This document shows, one piece after another, positions 24,647 through 34,537 of a stretch of DNA of 64,000 bases. The notes beneath the pieces were generated by a model. It made no database searches, had not been told where the DNA came from, and saw only the letters and a program-made list of their open reading frames with translations. Position numbers and translations under genes: made by a program. This DNA comes from an uncultured Bacteroidales bacterium (GTDB lineage Bacteria; Bacteroidota; Bacteroidia; Bacteroidales; Paludibacteraceae), in assembly GCA_934716995.1 (NCBI GenBank), contig CAKUYO010000003.1:1-64000 (forward strand), read 5' to 3'. Numbering within the stretch: position 1 is the stretch's first letter; the number at the start of each line of letters is the position of its first letter.

Positions 24647-24658
24647 CCGATGGTCGTT
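24631..24658. terminator. 28-bp perfect palindrome overlapping the end of mazG
   Basis: AACGACCATCGGTT and its exact complement with no loop bases between. On the minus strand it is followed by a GTTTTTGC tail, so it probably terminates the lipoprotein transcript. It contains the mazG stop codon. Confidence 0.75.
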
Positions 24659-24678
24659 CATTGCATTATGCATATGCA

Positions 24679-25185
24679 TTACTCTACGGGTTGCGTCATT
24701 GACAACGTGGACGGCGAGTATTTAGAATCGGACTCTACCGTCAGTTTCAAATCCAAAGCCCCTGTCTTAAGCGGAATATAGTGTATAGGGAATGCCGCAT
24801 AGTTGTATGCGGGCTTGAAATATAGTTTCCCGTGTTCGGGATCGGATGTATCCAGCAATGCCGATTGGATGAGGGAGACGGAATCCACCTGCGCTACCAA
24901 TTCTGTACTGTCGTATGCAATGGAGAACCCTGTCAGCGTGTTGGTTACAGCGTTCAGTATGATTACGGCGCGTACGGTGTCGCCTTTGTGGATGGCTTTC
25001 ATCTTATACACGCCGTTGTCGTCCATCTTGTCTATTTTCAGCGTGTCGATATAGAGGGAATCGGCGTGATGGCAAATCAAGTTGTAGCATTTTAACTGCG
25101 GCGTGTATTGCGACTGCTGATCCAACGAACACGATGCCATCATCACCCCGACGGCTATGGCTATAAAAAATACAATACGTTTCAT
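24679..25185 (-). CDS. putative lipoprotein of unknown function
   Basis: 168 aa. The N-terminal signal ends in the lipobox MASC, with the cysteine at about residue 19. The mature part is beta-rich, with CYNLICHHADSLYIDTLKID, KGDTVRAVIIL and KPAYNYAAFPIHYIPLK. I suspect a Bacteroidales lipoprotein family such as DUF6452 but cannot confirm it. ATG 25185 is taken instead of an upstream in-frame one. A tRNA-Leu gene lies about 140 nt upstream on the same strand. Confidence 0.7.
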   Translation of the reverse strand: MKRIVFFIAIAVGVMMASCSLDQQSQYTPQLKCYNLICHHADSLYIDTLKIDKMDDNGVYKMKAIHKGDTVRAVIILNAVTNTLTGFSIAYDSTELVAQVDSVSLIQSALLDTSDPEHGKLYFKPAYNYAAFPIHYIPLKTGALDLKLTVESDSKYSPSTLSMTQPVE

Positions 25186-25322
25186 ATTATTATACATAAG
25201 GATATAGAATTAACGATGAATTAACGGCAATTAACGGAGTCTTCAGAAGCCTTTGTGCTAATTTATGGATGCTTTATCAGCGTTCCTATCACCTACAAAA
25301 AACGAGCCAAAGGGCTCGTCTG

Positions 25323-25404
25323 TGCGGCATAAAGGACTCGAACCTTCACTCTGTTAGGAACCAGATCCTAAGTCTGGCGCGTCTACCAATTCCGCCAATG
25401 CCGC
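25323..25404 (-). tRNA. tRNA-Leu (anticodon TAG)
   Basis: An 82-nt cloverleaf with acceptor GCGGCAT/ATGCCGC, D arm with GGTAGACGC, anticodon stem CCAGA/TCTGG with loop CTTAGGA (anticodon TAG), a long variable arm typical of class II tRNAs (TTCCTAACAGAGTG) and T loop TTCGAGT. The CCA end is not encoded. Confidence 0.93.
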
Positions 25405-25463
25405 CTGTTGCCTGCCGGAAAAGCGGTTGCAAAGATACGACAAATAATCGGATTACGCAAACA

Positions 25464-26693
25464 ATGAATCAAACTTTTTATCATACTCTGCCCAACGGTA
25501 TTCGGGTCGTTCACCGCCAAACGCCATCGGCTGTGGCGTATGTCGGCGTTATGGTCGGTACGGGCACGCGCGACGAACAACCTGCCGAGAACGGTATGGC
25601 GCACTATATCGAGCACTGTGTCTTCAAGGGCACTGCCCACCATACCGCCCGTCAGATTATCAACAGTATAGAGGGTATCGGCGGCGAAATCAATGCCTAC
25701 ACCACCAAGGAAGAAACCACCTTCTATGCCGCTACACTTACCGAGCATATCACCCGCACGCTCCATCTCATTGCCGAGATGGTGCTTTGCCCTGCATTCC
25801 CGCAACACGAGACCGACAAGGAACGCACCGTCATCTACGATGAGATCGAGGGTTATAATGATTCTCCGAGCGAACTGATATACGACGACTTTGAAAATCT
25901 TGTTTTTCGGGGGCATTCGCTGGCAATGCCCATCCTCGGAACAAAGAAAACGCTCCGCCATATCAGCAGTTCGCCCGCCCACCCGTTGGCGTGGATGGCA
26001 CGGCATTACCGTTCCGACAGGATGGTTGTCTTTTGTCAAGGCAATCTCTCGTCCGAGCGGGTTTTCCGCTTGGCGGAACGTGAGTTCGGCGGTGTGCAGC
26101 CGTCGCTGGAAACTGCCAAGCGTACCGCTCCGGCGCTTATCCCGGCGGCGGAAACGTCTTTCCGCAAACATACCCACCAGACCCATGTGATGTTGGGCAA
26201 CCGCGCCTATCCGTTGGGGCACGAATACCAACTGCCGCTCTATCTCCTTAATAATATATTAGGCGGAGGCAGTCTCAATTCGCGGTTGAATATCAGTCTT
26301 CGCGAGTCGCGCGGACTGGTCTATACCATCGAATCTGCCTATACGCCCCTGTCCGATACGGGCTATTGGTGTATTTATTTTGCTTGCGAACCCGAGTATT
26401 TCGACCGCTGTCTCGACCTTGCCAAGCAGGAGTTGGCGCATCTTTGCGACAAGCCGCTTACCGACACCGCCCTGCGCAATGCTCTCGTGCAACTGCGCGG
26501 GCAAATGGCTATATCGGCTGAAAACCAAGAAAATAACGCACTCGCGATGGCTAAATCCGTCCTCTACTACGGCTATGCGCCTACGTGGGAAGAGTCCTTC
26601 GCCCGTATCTCGCAAACCACTCCCGCCATTCTTCAATCCGTCGCCCGCGAGACCCTCTCACCCGATTCGTTGTTTCTTCTGACTTATCTGTAG
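25464..26693 (+). CDS. M16-family zinc peptidase
   Basis: 409-aa insulinase-type peptidase. The inverted zinc motif HYIEH is in ENGMAHYIEHCVFKG (about 49-53). The distal glutamate lies in the TKEETTFYAATL/DEIEGYNDSP region, and the C-terminal half-domain has GGGSLNSRLNISLRESRGLVYTIESAY. No signal peptide is present. Many Bacteroidota encode such proteins for peptide breakdown or mitochondrial-processing-peptidase-like roles. The real ATG is at 25464; the frame extends upstream only through the tRNA gene. It is monocistronic. Confidence 0.92.
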   Translation: MNQTFYHTLPNGIRVVHRQTPSAVAYVGVMVGTGTRDEQPAENGMAHYIEHCVFKGTAHHTARQIINSIEGIGGEINAYTTKEETTFYAATLTEHITRTLHLIAEMVLCPAFPQHETDKERTVIYDEIEGYNDSPSELIYDDFENLVFRGHSLAMPILGTKKTLRHISSSPAHPLAWMARHYRSDRMVVFCQGNLSSERVFRLAEREFGGVQPSLETAKRTAPALIPAAETSFRKHTHQTHVMLGNRAYPLGHEYQLPLYLLNNILGGGSLNSRLNISLRESRGLVYTIESAYTPLSDTGYWCIYFACEPEYFDRCLDLAKQELAHLCDKPLTDTALRNALVQLRGQMAISAENQENNALAMAKSVLYYGYAPTWEESFARISQTTPAILQSVARETLSPDSLFLLTYL

Positions 26694-26940
26694 AATGGCG
26701 TTTCTGTGCCAATTCGCCCAATTCGTCCAATTGGACTTATTGGCCCGATTAGCCTCATTGGCATTTACGGCAACGAGACGGCAACGAGAGCCATGCTTGA
26801 GCGGTTGTAAAGTCTCGTTTTTATGCTGTAAAACATATTTTGGCTAACTAATTGTGGCTAATTATAGTGCATAAACATCAAAATTTTGCATAAAAATCAT
26901 ATAAAATACACATTTTGCTGCTTTTTAACATAAAAAAGCG
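26694..26940. repeat. spacer with CCAATT words and an ACGGCAACGAGACGGCAACGA repeat
   Basis: From 26710 to 26765 a series of 9-10 bp words based on CCAATTCGCC/CCAATTGGAC/TTGGCCCGATTAG. Next is a 27-bp sequence (26761-26787) that is identical at 62668-62694. The remainder to 26940 is A+T-rich and leads into the SusC promoter. No gene is seen. Confidence 0.7.
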
Positions 26941-26948
26941 ACAGAATG

Positions 26949-26980
26949 TTTGCACGTATCAAAAATAAGCAGTACCTTTG
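26949..26980 (+). promoter_or_regulatory. promoter of the SusC-type operon
   Basis: TTTG (26949-26952), 20 nt, TACCTTTG (26973-26980). The leader to the ATG at 27059 would be about 70-75 nt. No adjacent ECF sigma/anti-sigma pair or hybrid two-component regulator is present. Confidence 0.75.
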
Positions 26981-27058
26981 CGCACTTAATTGGAGTTCTG
27001 CGCAGGAATCTGTTTGCTTGCCGGACTTTTAGGTGCGAAAAATGATTATTTATACGAT

Positions 27059-30000
27059 ATGAAACAAGTTTACTGTTTATTGATGAGCCTGTTCCTGGTG
27101 GCGACTACAGCCATAGCGCAAACCAAGGTAACAGGTACCGTGTTGGAGGATACAGGCGAAGGCGCTATCGGCGCAAACATCGTTGCCCAGGGGACAACGG
27201 TGGGTACTGTAACCGATTTTGACGGTAATTTTGAACTGACAGTACCTGCAGGAGTGAAGAATCTTGTAATCTCGTATATGGGTTACAAGACGGTTACCGT
27301 GCCTGTTAAACCTACTATGAAAATTCAATTAGAGAGCGACGCACAGCAGATTCAAGAGGTGGTCGTTCAGGGTATGGTCAAGCAGGACAAGCGTCTGTTT
27401 ACCGGTGCTACCACCAAGTTGGACGCTGAGCAGACTGTGCTTTCGGGTATGACGGATGTGAGCCGAAGCCTCGAGGGTCGTGCAGCCGGTGTGAGTGTGC
27501 AGAATGTGAGTGGTACTTTCGGTACGGCTCCGAAGATTCGTGTGCGTGGTGCAACGTCTATCTATGGTGCCAGCAAACCGCTGTGGGTGGTTGATGGCGT
27601 GGTGTTGGAAGATGCTGTTGAGATGGATGCGTCCGATCTGTCGAGTGGTGATGCCAAGACATTGATTGCCAGTGCCATTTCGGGTATCAACTCGGAGGAT
27701 ATCGAGAGTTTCCAGATTTTGAAAGACGGTTCGGCAACCTCAATTTATGGTGCGCGCGCTATGGCGGGTGTGATTGTTGTTACTACCAAAAAAGGTCAGG
27801 CGGGTAAGTCGAAACTGAGTTATACGGGAGAGATTACCTACCGTATGATTCCGTCATACAACGACTACAATATCGCCAACTCGCAGGAGCAGATGGGTAT
27901 CTATCAGGAGTTGGAGCGCAAGGGTTGGCTGGAGTATTCATCGTTGATTTCAGCGAAGAACTCGGGTATCTACGGCTTGATGTACAATCTGATTGACAAG
28001 GGCACGTTGGCGAATACCGAGACGGCTAAGAATGCGTTCTTGCGCGAGGCGGAGTTTCGTAATACGGACTGGTTTGCCGAATTGTTCAACCAGACGGTGA
28101 TGCACAACCACTCGGTTTCGTTCTCGACGGGTACGGAGCGCGCACGTGTGTATGCTTCGTTGTCGGCATTGCAGGATCCGGGGTGGTACAAGTCTAGCGA
28201 GATGAGTCGTTTTACGGGCAATATGAATGCCAGTTACGACCTGCTCCCCTCTTCCAGCAAGCAGAAACTGACAGCCAGCATTGCTACGATGGGTAGTTAT
28301 CGTAAGCAGAAAGCACCGGGAACCGTATCGGCTTCTACCGACCCTATTACGGGTGCTGTAAGTCGTGAGTTCGATATCAACCCGTTCTCGTATGCGATGA
28401 ATACCTCGCGTGTATTGAGTCCTGATGCTACATATCGTCGTAACTATTGCGATTTCAATATCAATGACGAGTTGGAAAAGAACTATATTGATATCAAGGT
28501 TACCGATTTGAAATTCCAGGGCGAATTGAACTATAAGCCTATTCGCGGTTTGGAATTCAATGCATTGGCTGCTGTCCGTTATCAGGCGAGCCGTCAGGAA
28601 CACAACATCTTGGACGATAGCAACCAGGCGCGTGCTTATCGTGCAGGTATTGATCCGGAGGATAATACAATTCGTGAGAATAACTCGTATCTCTATACCG
28701 ACCCCGATGATCCTACGGCATTGCCCGAGACAATTCTTCCGAAGGGAGGTATCTATAACCTGACGGAGTATTCGTTGCTCTCAACGGATTTCCGTGCTAC
28801 GGTTGCGTATAATGCTGATCTTGGTCGCAACGGAGACCATATTTTGAGCCTCTTCGGTGGTGGAGAGTTGAACTCTACCGACCGTCAATACACATGGTTC
28901 CGCGGTTGGGGCTATCAGTACAACAATGGTGGTACACCGTACAACGACTACCGTCTGTTCAAACAGGCTCAGGAGGAGAATACCAACTATTTCTCCAATA
29001 CGTTCTCGTACTATCGTAACCTGGCATTCTTCGGAATGGCAACTTACTCCTACAAGGGACGTTATACCGTAAACGGAACCATCCGCTACGAGGGTACCAA
29101 CAAACTCGGTAAGAGCCGTACGGCACGCTGGTTGCCGACATGGAACGTCAGCGCGGCATGGAATGCGCACGAGGAGAGTTGGTGGGCTCCTACCTTTGAC
29201 AAATGGTGGACGCATGCCAGCCTGAAAGCCAGTTATTCGCTTACTGCCGACCGTGGTCCTACGAGCGTAACCAACTCGCTTGCGGTGTTTGAGAGTTACA
29301 CTCCGTTCCGCCCGAGTACCAACGCTTCGGAAACGGGTATTCAGTTGTCTGACTTGGAGAACTCCGAACTGACCTACGAGAAAAAACACGAGTTGAATAT
29401 CGGTGTGGCTTTCGGTTTCGTAGATAACCGCATCAATCTTGAGTTTGACTGGTACAAACGTAACAACTATGACTTGATCGGTTATGTACAGACGATGGGT
29501 GTCGGCGGTCAGGTTACCAAACTGGCAAACGATGCAACGATGAGTTCGCAAGGTTGTGAGTTTACGTTCTCGACTGTGAATGTGAAAACCCGTGATTTCC
29601 GTTGGACTACCGACTGGATTTTCTCGTGGGCGGAGAATAAGATTACCAAGTTGGATTCTCGTTCGCAAGTCTATCAGTTGGTATCGGGTACGGCTCTCGG
29701 ACGCTTGGAGGGTTATCCTGTCGGTGCTTTGTTCAGTATTCCGTTTGCAGGTCTGACCGAAGAAGGTCTGCCGACATTCTATATAGACAAGGAGCATACG
29801 CAAGTGGTAGGTCCCGGTCAGTATGATCAGATCAACTTTCAGGACTATCAGAATGTGGACTATCTGACCTACGAGGGGTCTATCGACCCGACTATTACGG
29901 GTTCGTTTGGCAATACATTCTCTTGGAAAGGATTGAAACTTAACGTGTTCTTTACCTATAGTTTCGGCAACGTGCTGCGTCTTGATCCGTTGTGCTACGT

Positions 30001-30415
30001 ATATAAGAGCGAGTATAGCGACCTTACTGCAAGCATGAAGGAGATGAAGAACCGTTGGGAGGTACCGGGCGATGAGGCGATAACTACTATCCCCGCGATT
30101 GCTACCACGCGTCAGTTCGACCAGATCAGTAATTTGCAGGATGCTTACTCGGCATACAACTACTCTACAGAGCGTGTTGCCAAAGGTGATTTCATCCGTC
30201 TCAAGGAGTTGTCGCTTGCGTACGATCTGCCTGCCAAGGTGTTTGAGGGACAGAAAGCCGTTTCGAGTTTCGGTGTCAAACTGAGTGCTACCAACCTCTG
30301 GTTGGCGTATGCCGATAAGAAACTCAATGGTCGCGACCCCGAGTACTACAATGCAGGTGGTGTAAGTTCGCCGGTTCCTCGTCAGTTTACTCTTACCGTT
30401 AAACTTGGTTTCTGA
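27059..30415 (+). CDS. SusC-family TonB-dependent outer-membrane transporter
   Basis: 1118 aa. Signal peptide about 1-19 (MKQVYCLLMSLFLVATTAIA). A carboxypeptidase-regulatory-like beta domain (TKVTGTVLEDTGEGAIGANI to YMGYKTVTVPV, about 21-95) precedes the TonB plug (VVQGMVKQDKRLFTGA; the RGATSIYGASKPLWVVDGV motif typical of SusC, about 165-185; NPEDI-like SEDIESFQILKDGSATSIYG). The rest is a 22-strand barrel ending in QFTLTVKLGF. It imports a nutrient bound by the SusD partner; the substrate is not deducible. First gene of an operon; ATG 27059 gives the signal peptide. Confidence 0.95.
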   Translation: MKQVYCLLMSLFLVATTAIAQTKVTGTVLEDTGEGAIGANIVAQGTTVGTVTDFDGNFELTVPAGVKNLVISYMGYKTVTVPVKPTMKIQLESDAQQIQEVVVQGMVKQDKRLFTGATTKLDAEQTVLSGMTDVSRSLEGRAAGVSVQNVSGTFGTAPKIRVRGATSIYGASKPLWVVDGVVLEDAVEMDASDLSSGDAKTLIASAISGINSEDIESFQILKDGSATSIYGARAMAGVIVVTTKKGQAGKSKLSYTGEITYRMIPSYNDYNIANSQEQMGIYQELERKGWLEYSSLISAKNSGIYGLMYNLIDKGTLANTETAKNAFLREAEFRNTDWFAELFNQTVMHNHSVSFSTGTERARVYASLSALQDPGWYKSSEMSRFTGNMNASYDLLPSSSKQKLTASIATMGSYRKQKAPGTVSASTDPITGAVSREFDINPFSYAMNTSRVLSPDATYRRNYCDFNINDELEKNYIDIKVTDLKFQGELNYKPIRGLEFNALAAVRYQASRQEHNILDDSNQARAYRAGIDPEDNTIRENNSYLYTDPDDPTALPETILPKGGIYNLTEYSLLSTDFRATVAYNADLGRNGDHILSLFGGGELNSTDRQYTWFRGWGYQYNNGGTPYNDYRLFKQAQEENTNYFSNTFSYYRNLAFFGMATYSYKGRYTVNGTIRYEGTNKLGKSRTARWLPTWNVSAAWNAHEESWWAPTFDKWWTHASLKASYSLTADRGPTSVTNSLAVFESYTPFRPSTNASETGIQLSDLENSELTYEKKHELNIGVAFGFVDNRINLEFDWYKRNNYDLIGYVQTMGVGGQVTKLANDATMSSQGCEFTFSTVNVKTRDFRWTTDWIFSWAENKITKLDSRSQVYQLVSGTALGRLEGYPVGALFSIPFAGLTEEGLPTFYIDKEHTQVVGPGQYDQINFQDYQNVDYLTYEGSIDPTITGSFGNTFSWKGLKLNVFFTYSFGNVLRLDPLCYVYKSEYSDLTASMKEMKNRWEVPGDEAITTIPAIATTRQFDQISNLQDAYSAYNYSTERVAKGDFIRLKELSLAYDLPAKVFEGQKAVSSFGVKLSATNLWLAYADKKLNGRDPEYYNAGGVSSPVPRQFTLTVKLGF

Positions 30416-30454
30416 CATATTGTAAGAGCAATCTAAAATAGAAAGGATACAAAG

Positions 30455-32188
30455 ATGAAAAAGAATACAGTATATATAATCGCATCGTTGGCTGTGATCT
30501 TGTCGGGATGTAATTTCCTTGACCACGAGCCCGATATGCGTGCTACAATTGATACACAGGAGAAGGTGCGTCTGCTGCTGGTAAGTGCATACCCGTACGG
30601 AAATGCCGGACCAATCTGTGAGTTCAGTTCGGATAATATCATTGATAACAATGCACCTAATGCAACGGGACACACCAACTCGCTCAATCCGTTGGATCAG
30701 ATGTACAACGAGATTTTCGGCTGGCAACCCGTTGTAAGCAGCGGTTATCAGGATAGTCCGAAATACATCTGGGATGCCTATTATAGTGCAGTGGCTACTG
30801 CCAATCAGGCTCTGAAAGCCATTGCCGAACTGGAGGCGCAGGGTATCAATATGGACGCTGAGAAGGGTGAGGCGTTGCTTTGCCGTGCGTATGCTCATTT
30901 TGTACTGGCAAATGTGTTCTGCCAAGCGTGGAAAAATGATGAATTGAGCAAGAATGATCTGGGTATTACCTATATGACAGCCCCGGAGACGACCGTTGCT
31001 CCTCATTATGAGCGTGGTTCGCTCTATGAGACCTATAGCCACATAGAGGAGGATTTGGAAGCCGGTCTCAAGTTGGTTTCTGACGAATACTACAGCGTAC
31101 CCAAATATCATTTCAATGTAAAAGCGGCACATGCTTTTGCAGTGCGTTTCTATCTCTACAAACGTGAGTATGACAAGGTGCTGGAACATGCAGACTATGT
31201 GTTGGGTACTACCGATGAGACGGTGCTCAATTCGCTCTATGAGGCGGCTGCAGCATACGCATTGAGTAATGCAGAACAGGAGTTGCTGCAGTATTGGTCG
31301 AATGTGAAATCGGCATCCAACCTGCTTCTCTATACGACTGTTTCACAGGCATTCTATACTGCTATTACATCGTATGGTCGCTACCAACTCAACGGCGATG
31401 CATTCAACGACACTTTCTATAGCGGTGGTCCTTGCTGGAGTTCGCTTTGGCCCGGATTCCCGATGTGGATGTTCAGTCAGGAGTATGGTAACTTCAGCGC
31501 AAAGTTCCGCTCGATATTCGAATATACCGACAAGGTGAACGGATATGGTTTCCTGCATGGTGTTACGCGTGCGTTTACTACCAATGAGACTCTGCTCTGC
31601 CGTGCAGAGGCAAAAGTGTTCCTCAACGACCAGCAGGGGGCTGTCAACGACCTGCGTCTTTGGGCACAAGGCTATCAGGTAAGCGGTCGTATGGACACCT
31701 TGGCGAATGGCAATGTGAATCTCACTTTGGCAAAGATACAGAGTTTCTACACTCCGTCCAAGTCTGCGGGGTTGGTACCTGTACTGCACAATACGGATAT
31801 GAGTCCTGACTTTGTGGTTACAGACGCACAGAAACCGCTTATTTGGTGCGTACTCCATTTCCGCCGTATCGAGACTATTCATGATGGTCTGCGTTGGCAG
31901 GATTTGAAACGTTATGGCATCGAGATTACCCACAAGCAGGGTACTACACCGCTTAAGACATTGGTTTGGAATGATGACCGCCGTGCTATCCAGTTGCCGC
32001 AAGAGGTTATCCAAAGCGGTATGACGGCTAACCCGCGCGAGATATTGGGCGATACCAACTCGAGTGATGTAGTGGCTCCGCTTCTGCCCGGTGCGGATAG
32101 TTCGGAACCGCAGAAAACGCCTAATTATCTGCTTACAGCGGGTACTCCATCGATGTTTGTACCGACTGCCAACAAGAATAATAACTGA
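30455..32188 (+). CDS. SusD/RagB-type surface nutrient-binding lipoprotein
   Basis: 577 aa. The lipobox ILSGC puts the lipidated cysteine at residue 19. The tetratricopeptide-rich SusD fold is recognisable: YFDHEPD-like start NFLDHEPDMRA, YYSAVATANQALKAI, LLCRAYAHFVLANVFCQAW, and near the C-terminus FRRIETIHDGLRWQDLKRYGIEI. It forms the lid of the SusC transporter. It lies 39 nt after susC and 17 nt before the metallohydrolase gene. Confidence 0.94.
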   Translation: MKKNTVYIIASLAVILSGCNFLDHEPDMRATIDTQEKVRLLLVSAYPYGNAGPICEFSSDNIIDNNAPNATGHTNSLNPLDQMYNEIFGWQPVVSSGYQDSPKYIWDAYYSAVATANQALKAIAELEAQGINMDAEKGEALLCRAYAHFVLANVFCQAWKNDELSKNDLGITYMTAPETTVAPHYERGSLYETYSHIEEDLEAGLKLVSDEYYSVPKYHFNVKAAHAFAVRFYLYKREYDKVLEHADYVLGTTDETVLNSLYEAAAAYALSNAEQELLQYWSNVKSASNLLLYTTVSQAFYTAITSYGRYQLNGDAFNDTFYSGGPCWSSLWPGFPMWMFSQEYGNFSAKFRSIFEYTDKVNGYGFLHGVTRAFTTNETLLCRAEAKVFLNDQQGAVNDLRLWAQGYQVSGRMDTLANGNVNLTLAKIQSFYTPSKSAGLVPVLHNTDMSPDFVVTDAQKPLIWCVLHFRRIETIHDGLRWQDLKRYGIEITHKQGTTPLKTLVWNDDRRAIQLPQEVIQSGMTANPREILGDTNSSDVVAPLLPGADSSEPQKTPNYLLTAGTPSMFVPTANKNNN

Positions 32189-32205
32189 TTAAAGGAACAA
32201 AACGT

Positions 32206-33108
32206 ATGAAAAAAATATATCAATTTATCCTTCTCGGAGTATTAGCATTAGTTGCAGGACTTGCTGCTTGCAGTAAGGACGAATTTACGGATACCATTTT
32301 TGTGGATAACCCGGTGGATACAACTTCCTATACCTATCAGTTCGATCAATGGCTTAATAAGTATTTTACAGAGCCGTATAATGTGGAGTTTATCTACAAG
32401 TTGGACGATAATGGTACGGATGTCAGTTATAATATCGTACCGGTGAGCATAGGCAAAGCTGATACACTGGCGCACTTGGCACTTTATCTTTGGTATGATG
32501 TCTATGACTCGATTGCCGGTAAAGATTTCCTGCCCCTCTATGGTCCGAAGAAACTGAAACTTATCGGTTCTTCTATGATCAATGCTGCACAGGGAACCGA
32601 AAAATTAGGTTACGCCGAGGGTGGTATTCAGATTACTTTGCTGAAGATCAACCTGATGGAGACCGACAATATGGATCAACTCAACGAGTACATTTTTAAG
32701 ACGATGCACCATGAGTTTGGGCATATTCTCCACCAGCAAAAAGCCTATCCTAAGGAGTTTGGTCTGATCAATCCGTCGGATTACAACCCATCTCGTTGGC
32801 AGGATCGTACCGACAGAGAGGCGCGCCAGTTGGGCTTTGTTACCGCTTATGGGAGTAGTCAGACGCGTGAGGATTTTGTAGAGACGATTGCCAACTATAT
32901 TGTCAAGAGCGATGCTCAATGGCAAGAGGTACTGGATGAGGCTGGACCTAAGGGTGCGGCTATCATCAACCAAAAATTGGAGATTTGCAAAACGTGGCTT
33001 GAGGAGAAATGGGGTATTGACCTTGTGGCTATGCACAACGAGGTACAACGCCGCCAGCAGAACCTCGATTGGGATATGATTATGAGTCTCGGTTTTCTGG
33101 ATAAGTAA
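32206..33108 (+). CDS. SusCD-associated zinc-metallohydrolase lipoprotein
   Basis: 300 aa, lipidated at C22 (LAAC). The zinc-binding site is HEFGH (169-173) in MHHEFGHILHQ, and a downstream acidic residue in REDFVETIANYI is a likely third ligand. It matches the family of substrate-import-associated zinc metallohydrolase lipoproteins, which recur in the same position after SusC and SusD. This hints at a peptide or protein substrate for the locus. Surface location is inferred. Confidence 0.88.
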   Translation: MKKIYQFILLGVLALVAGLAACSKDEFTDTIFVDNPVDTTSYTYQFDQWLNKYFTEPYNVEFIYKLDDNGTDVSYNIVPVSIGKADTLAHLALYLWYDVYDSIAGKDFLPLYGPKKLKLIGSSMINAAQGTEKLGYAEGGIQITLLKINLMETDNMDQLNEYIFKTMHHEFGHILHQQKAYPKEFGLINPSDYNPSRWQDRTDREARQLGFVTAYGSSQTREDFVETIANYIVKSDAQWQEVLDEAGPKGAAIINQKLEICKTWLEEKWGIDLVAMHNEVQRRQQNLDWDMIMSLGFLDK

Positions 33109-33146
33109 GTTCGGATTGTAGGACAAACAAAATAAGATACAGTTTT

Positions 33147-34457
33147 ATGAAAACGAAATATATTGCAATAGCCGTATTGGCTCTGACCACGCTCGTTGCC
33201 TGCAACCGTGATGAGGACAGCCTGTTCGAGAAATCCGCCGCACAGCGTGCGCAGGAGGCTATTACCAATGCGAGTGAAGCCCTTACTGCTGCGGACAATG
33301 GTTGGGAATTCGTGTATTTCTGCAACACAGAGACTCGTGGCTATAATTTATTGGTGCGGTTATATAAGGACGGGCATGTGAAATTCACGGCAAAGAATGC
33401 ACTCACTACCAATAACCAGATGAAAACCGATAGTGCCAGTGCTTGGACGCTTATCAGTGATTATGGACCTCTGTTGTCATTCAATACGTATAACGAGGTA
33501 TTTCATATTTGGTCTGACCCGCAAAATGATGGTGACGGATATTTGGGGGATTATGAGTTCCTGATCCTGAATACTACTGCAGATCGAATCAAACTCAAAG
33601 GAAAGAAACACTCCGGTTACTCTGTTTTGAACCGCCTTCCGTCTGATCTGAGTTGGGCAGACTATTATACACAGGTAGAGGCTATGGATGCCAAATTGTT
33701 TGGCAATGGCAATATCTTCGAATTGCACCAAGGCAGCAATGTCTATGCTTTGTACAATGGTGCGGAAGGTATTTTCCAACTGGCAGATCAAGGACAACTT
33801 CCCGATGCCGAAGATCCGGAGATTTATCCTGTGGCTACAACGCGCAGCGGTATTCAATTGATGAAAGGGTTTAGGGACAACAAGGACAATAAGACTTTTA
33901 CTCTCAATAACGGTCGTTTGGAGTTCAGCGCAGACGAGTATTTGTGTGCGGGCAATTTGGCAAATTATGCAGATACCTATGTGCGTGTGTTGGGAAACCA
34001 ATGGAACATTGCAACTTCTGAGACAAATGCAAATACTGCAGCAGCGGTTGCAACGGTATTGGGACAACTGAAAGCCTTGAGTACTGCTGCACAGAAAAAT
34101 GCTTCGGTTAAAGGATTGACGTTAGCTTATGATGCAGATGCTGCAAAATACATTGTATCATTCCGTTATACCAAGGACAAGAAAACCAAAGAGCAAACTC
34201 CTTTGCGTTATGTGTTCAATGTATCGGTAGAGGGTAATGCGCTTACTCTTGCTTATGCTGAACCTGCGGATAACAATGCGACGGTGATTTTGGATAAGGT
34301 GCCGGGTATTGTGCCTTTGGTGCAAACGTTGAATGGCACTTACACGATTGAGACAACTGCAGAACCGATTAACCCGACATTGGGCAGCAAGATGATTTCG
34401 ACAACCAATGCGGATGTCTGGTTTACTATGACAGGTAGTATTCCTTCCAACAACTAA
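33147..34457 (+). CDS. DUF4302 lipoprotein
   Basis: 436 aa, lipidated at C19 (LVAC). The N-terminal half carries the DUF4302 pattern NGWEFVYFCNTETRGYNLLVRLYKDGHVKFTA (split about residue 55-85), followed by SYGPLLSFNTYNEVFH-like strands. The family is restricted to Bacteroidota and usually follows a SusCD-metallohydrolase triplet, as here. A role in substrate binding at the cell surface is inferred only from context. Confidence 0.85.
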   Translation: MKTKYIAIAVLALTTLVACNRDEDSLFEKSAAQRAQEAITNASEALTAADNGWEFVYFCNTETRGYNLLVRLYKDGHVKFTAKNALTTNNQMKTDSASAWTLISDYGPLLSFNTYNEVFHIWSDPQNDGDGYLGDYEFLILNTTADRIKLKGKKHSGYSVLNRLPSDLSWADYYTQVEAMDAKLFGNGNIFELHQGSNVYALYNGAEGIFQLADQGQLPDAEDPEIYPVATTRSGIQLMKGFRDNKDNKTFTLNNGRLEFSADEYLCAGNLANYADTYVRVLGNQWNIATSETNANTAAAVATVLGQLKALSTAAQKNASVKGLTLAYDADAAKYIVSFRYTKDKKTKEQTPLRYVFNVSVEGNALTLAYAEPADNNATVILDKVPGIVPLVQTLNGTYTIETTAEPINPTLGSKMISTTNADVWFTMTGSIPSNN

Positions 34458-34537
34458 AAAGTTAATAATAAGCGGTAGGCATTGCCTATTCGTATTTATT
34501 TGAAGAAAACTAAATAATTTTACTAACTCAAATTTTT

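Noticed and set aside
25269..25463. Upstream extension of the M16 peptidase
   Set aside because: It would read through the tRNA-Leu gene; the peptidase family start is at 25464.
28781..31189. 802-codon open frame on the minus strand
   Set aside because: It is antisense to susC and susD, which have signal sequences, domain motifs and a promoter. The frame is open because of codon bias; its translation shows no domain.
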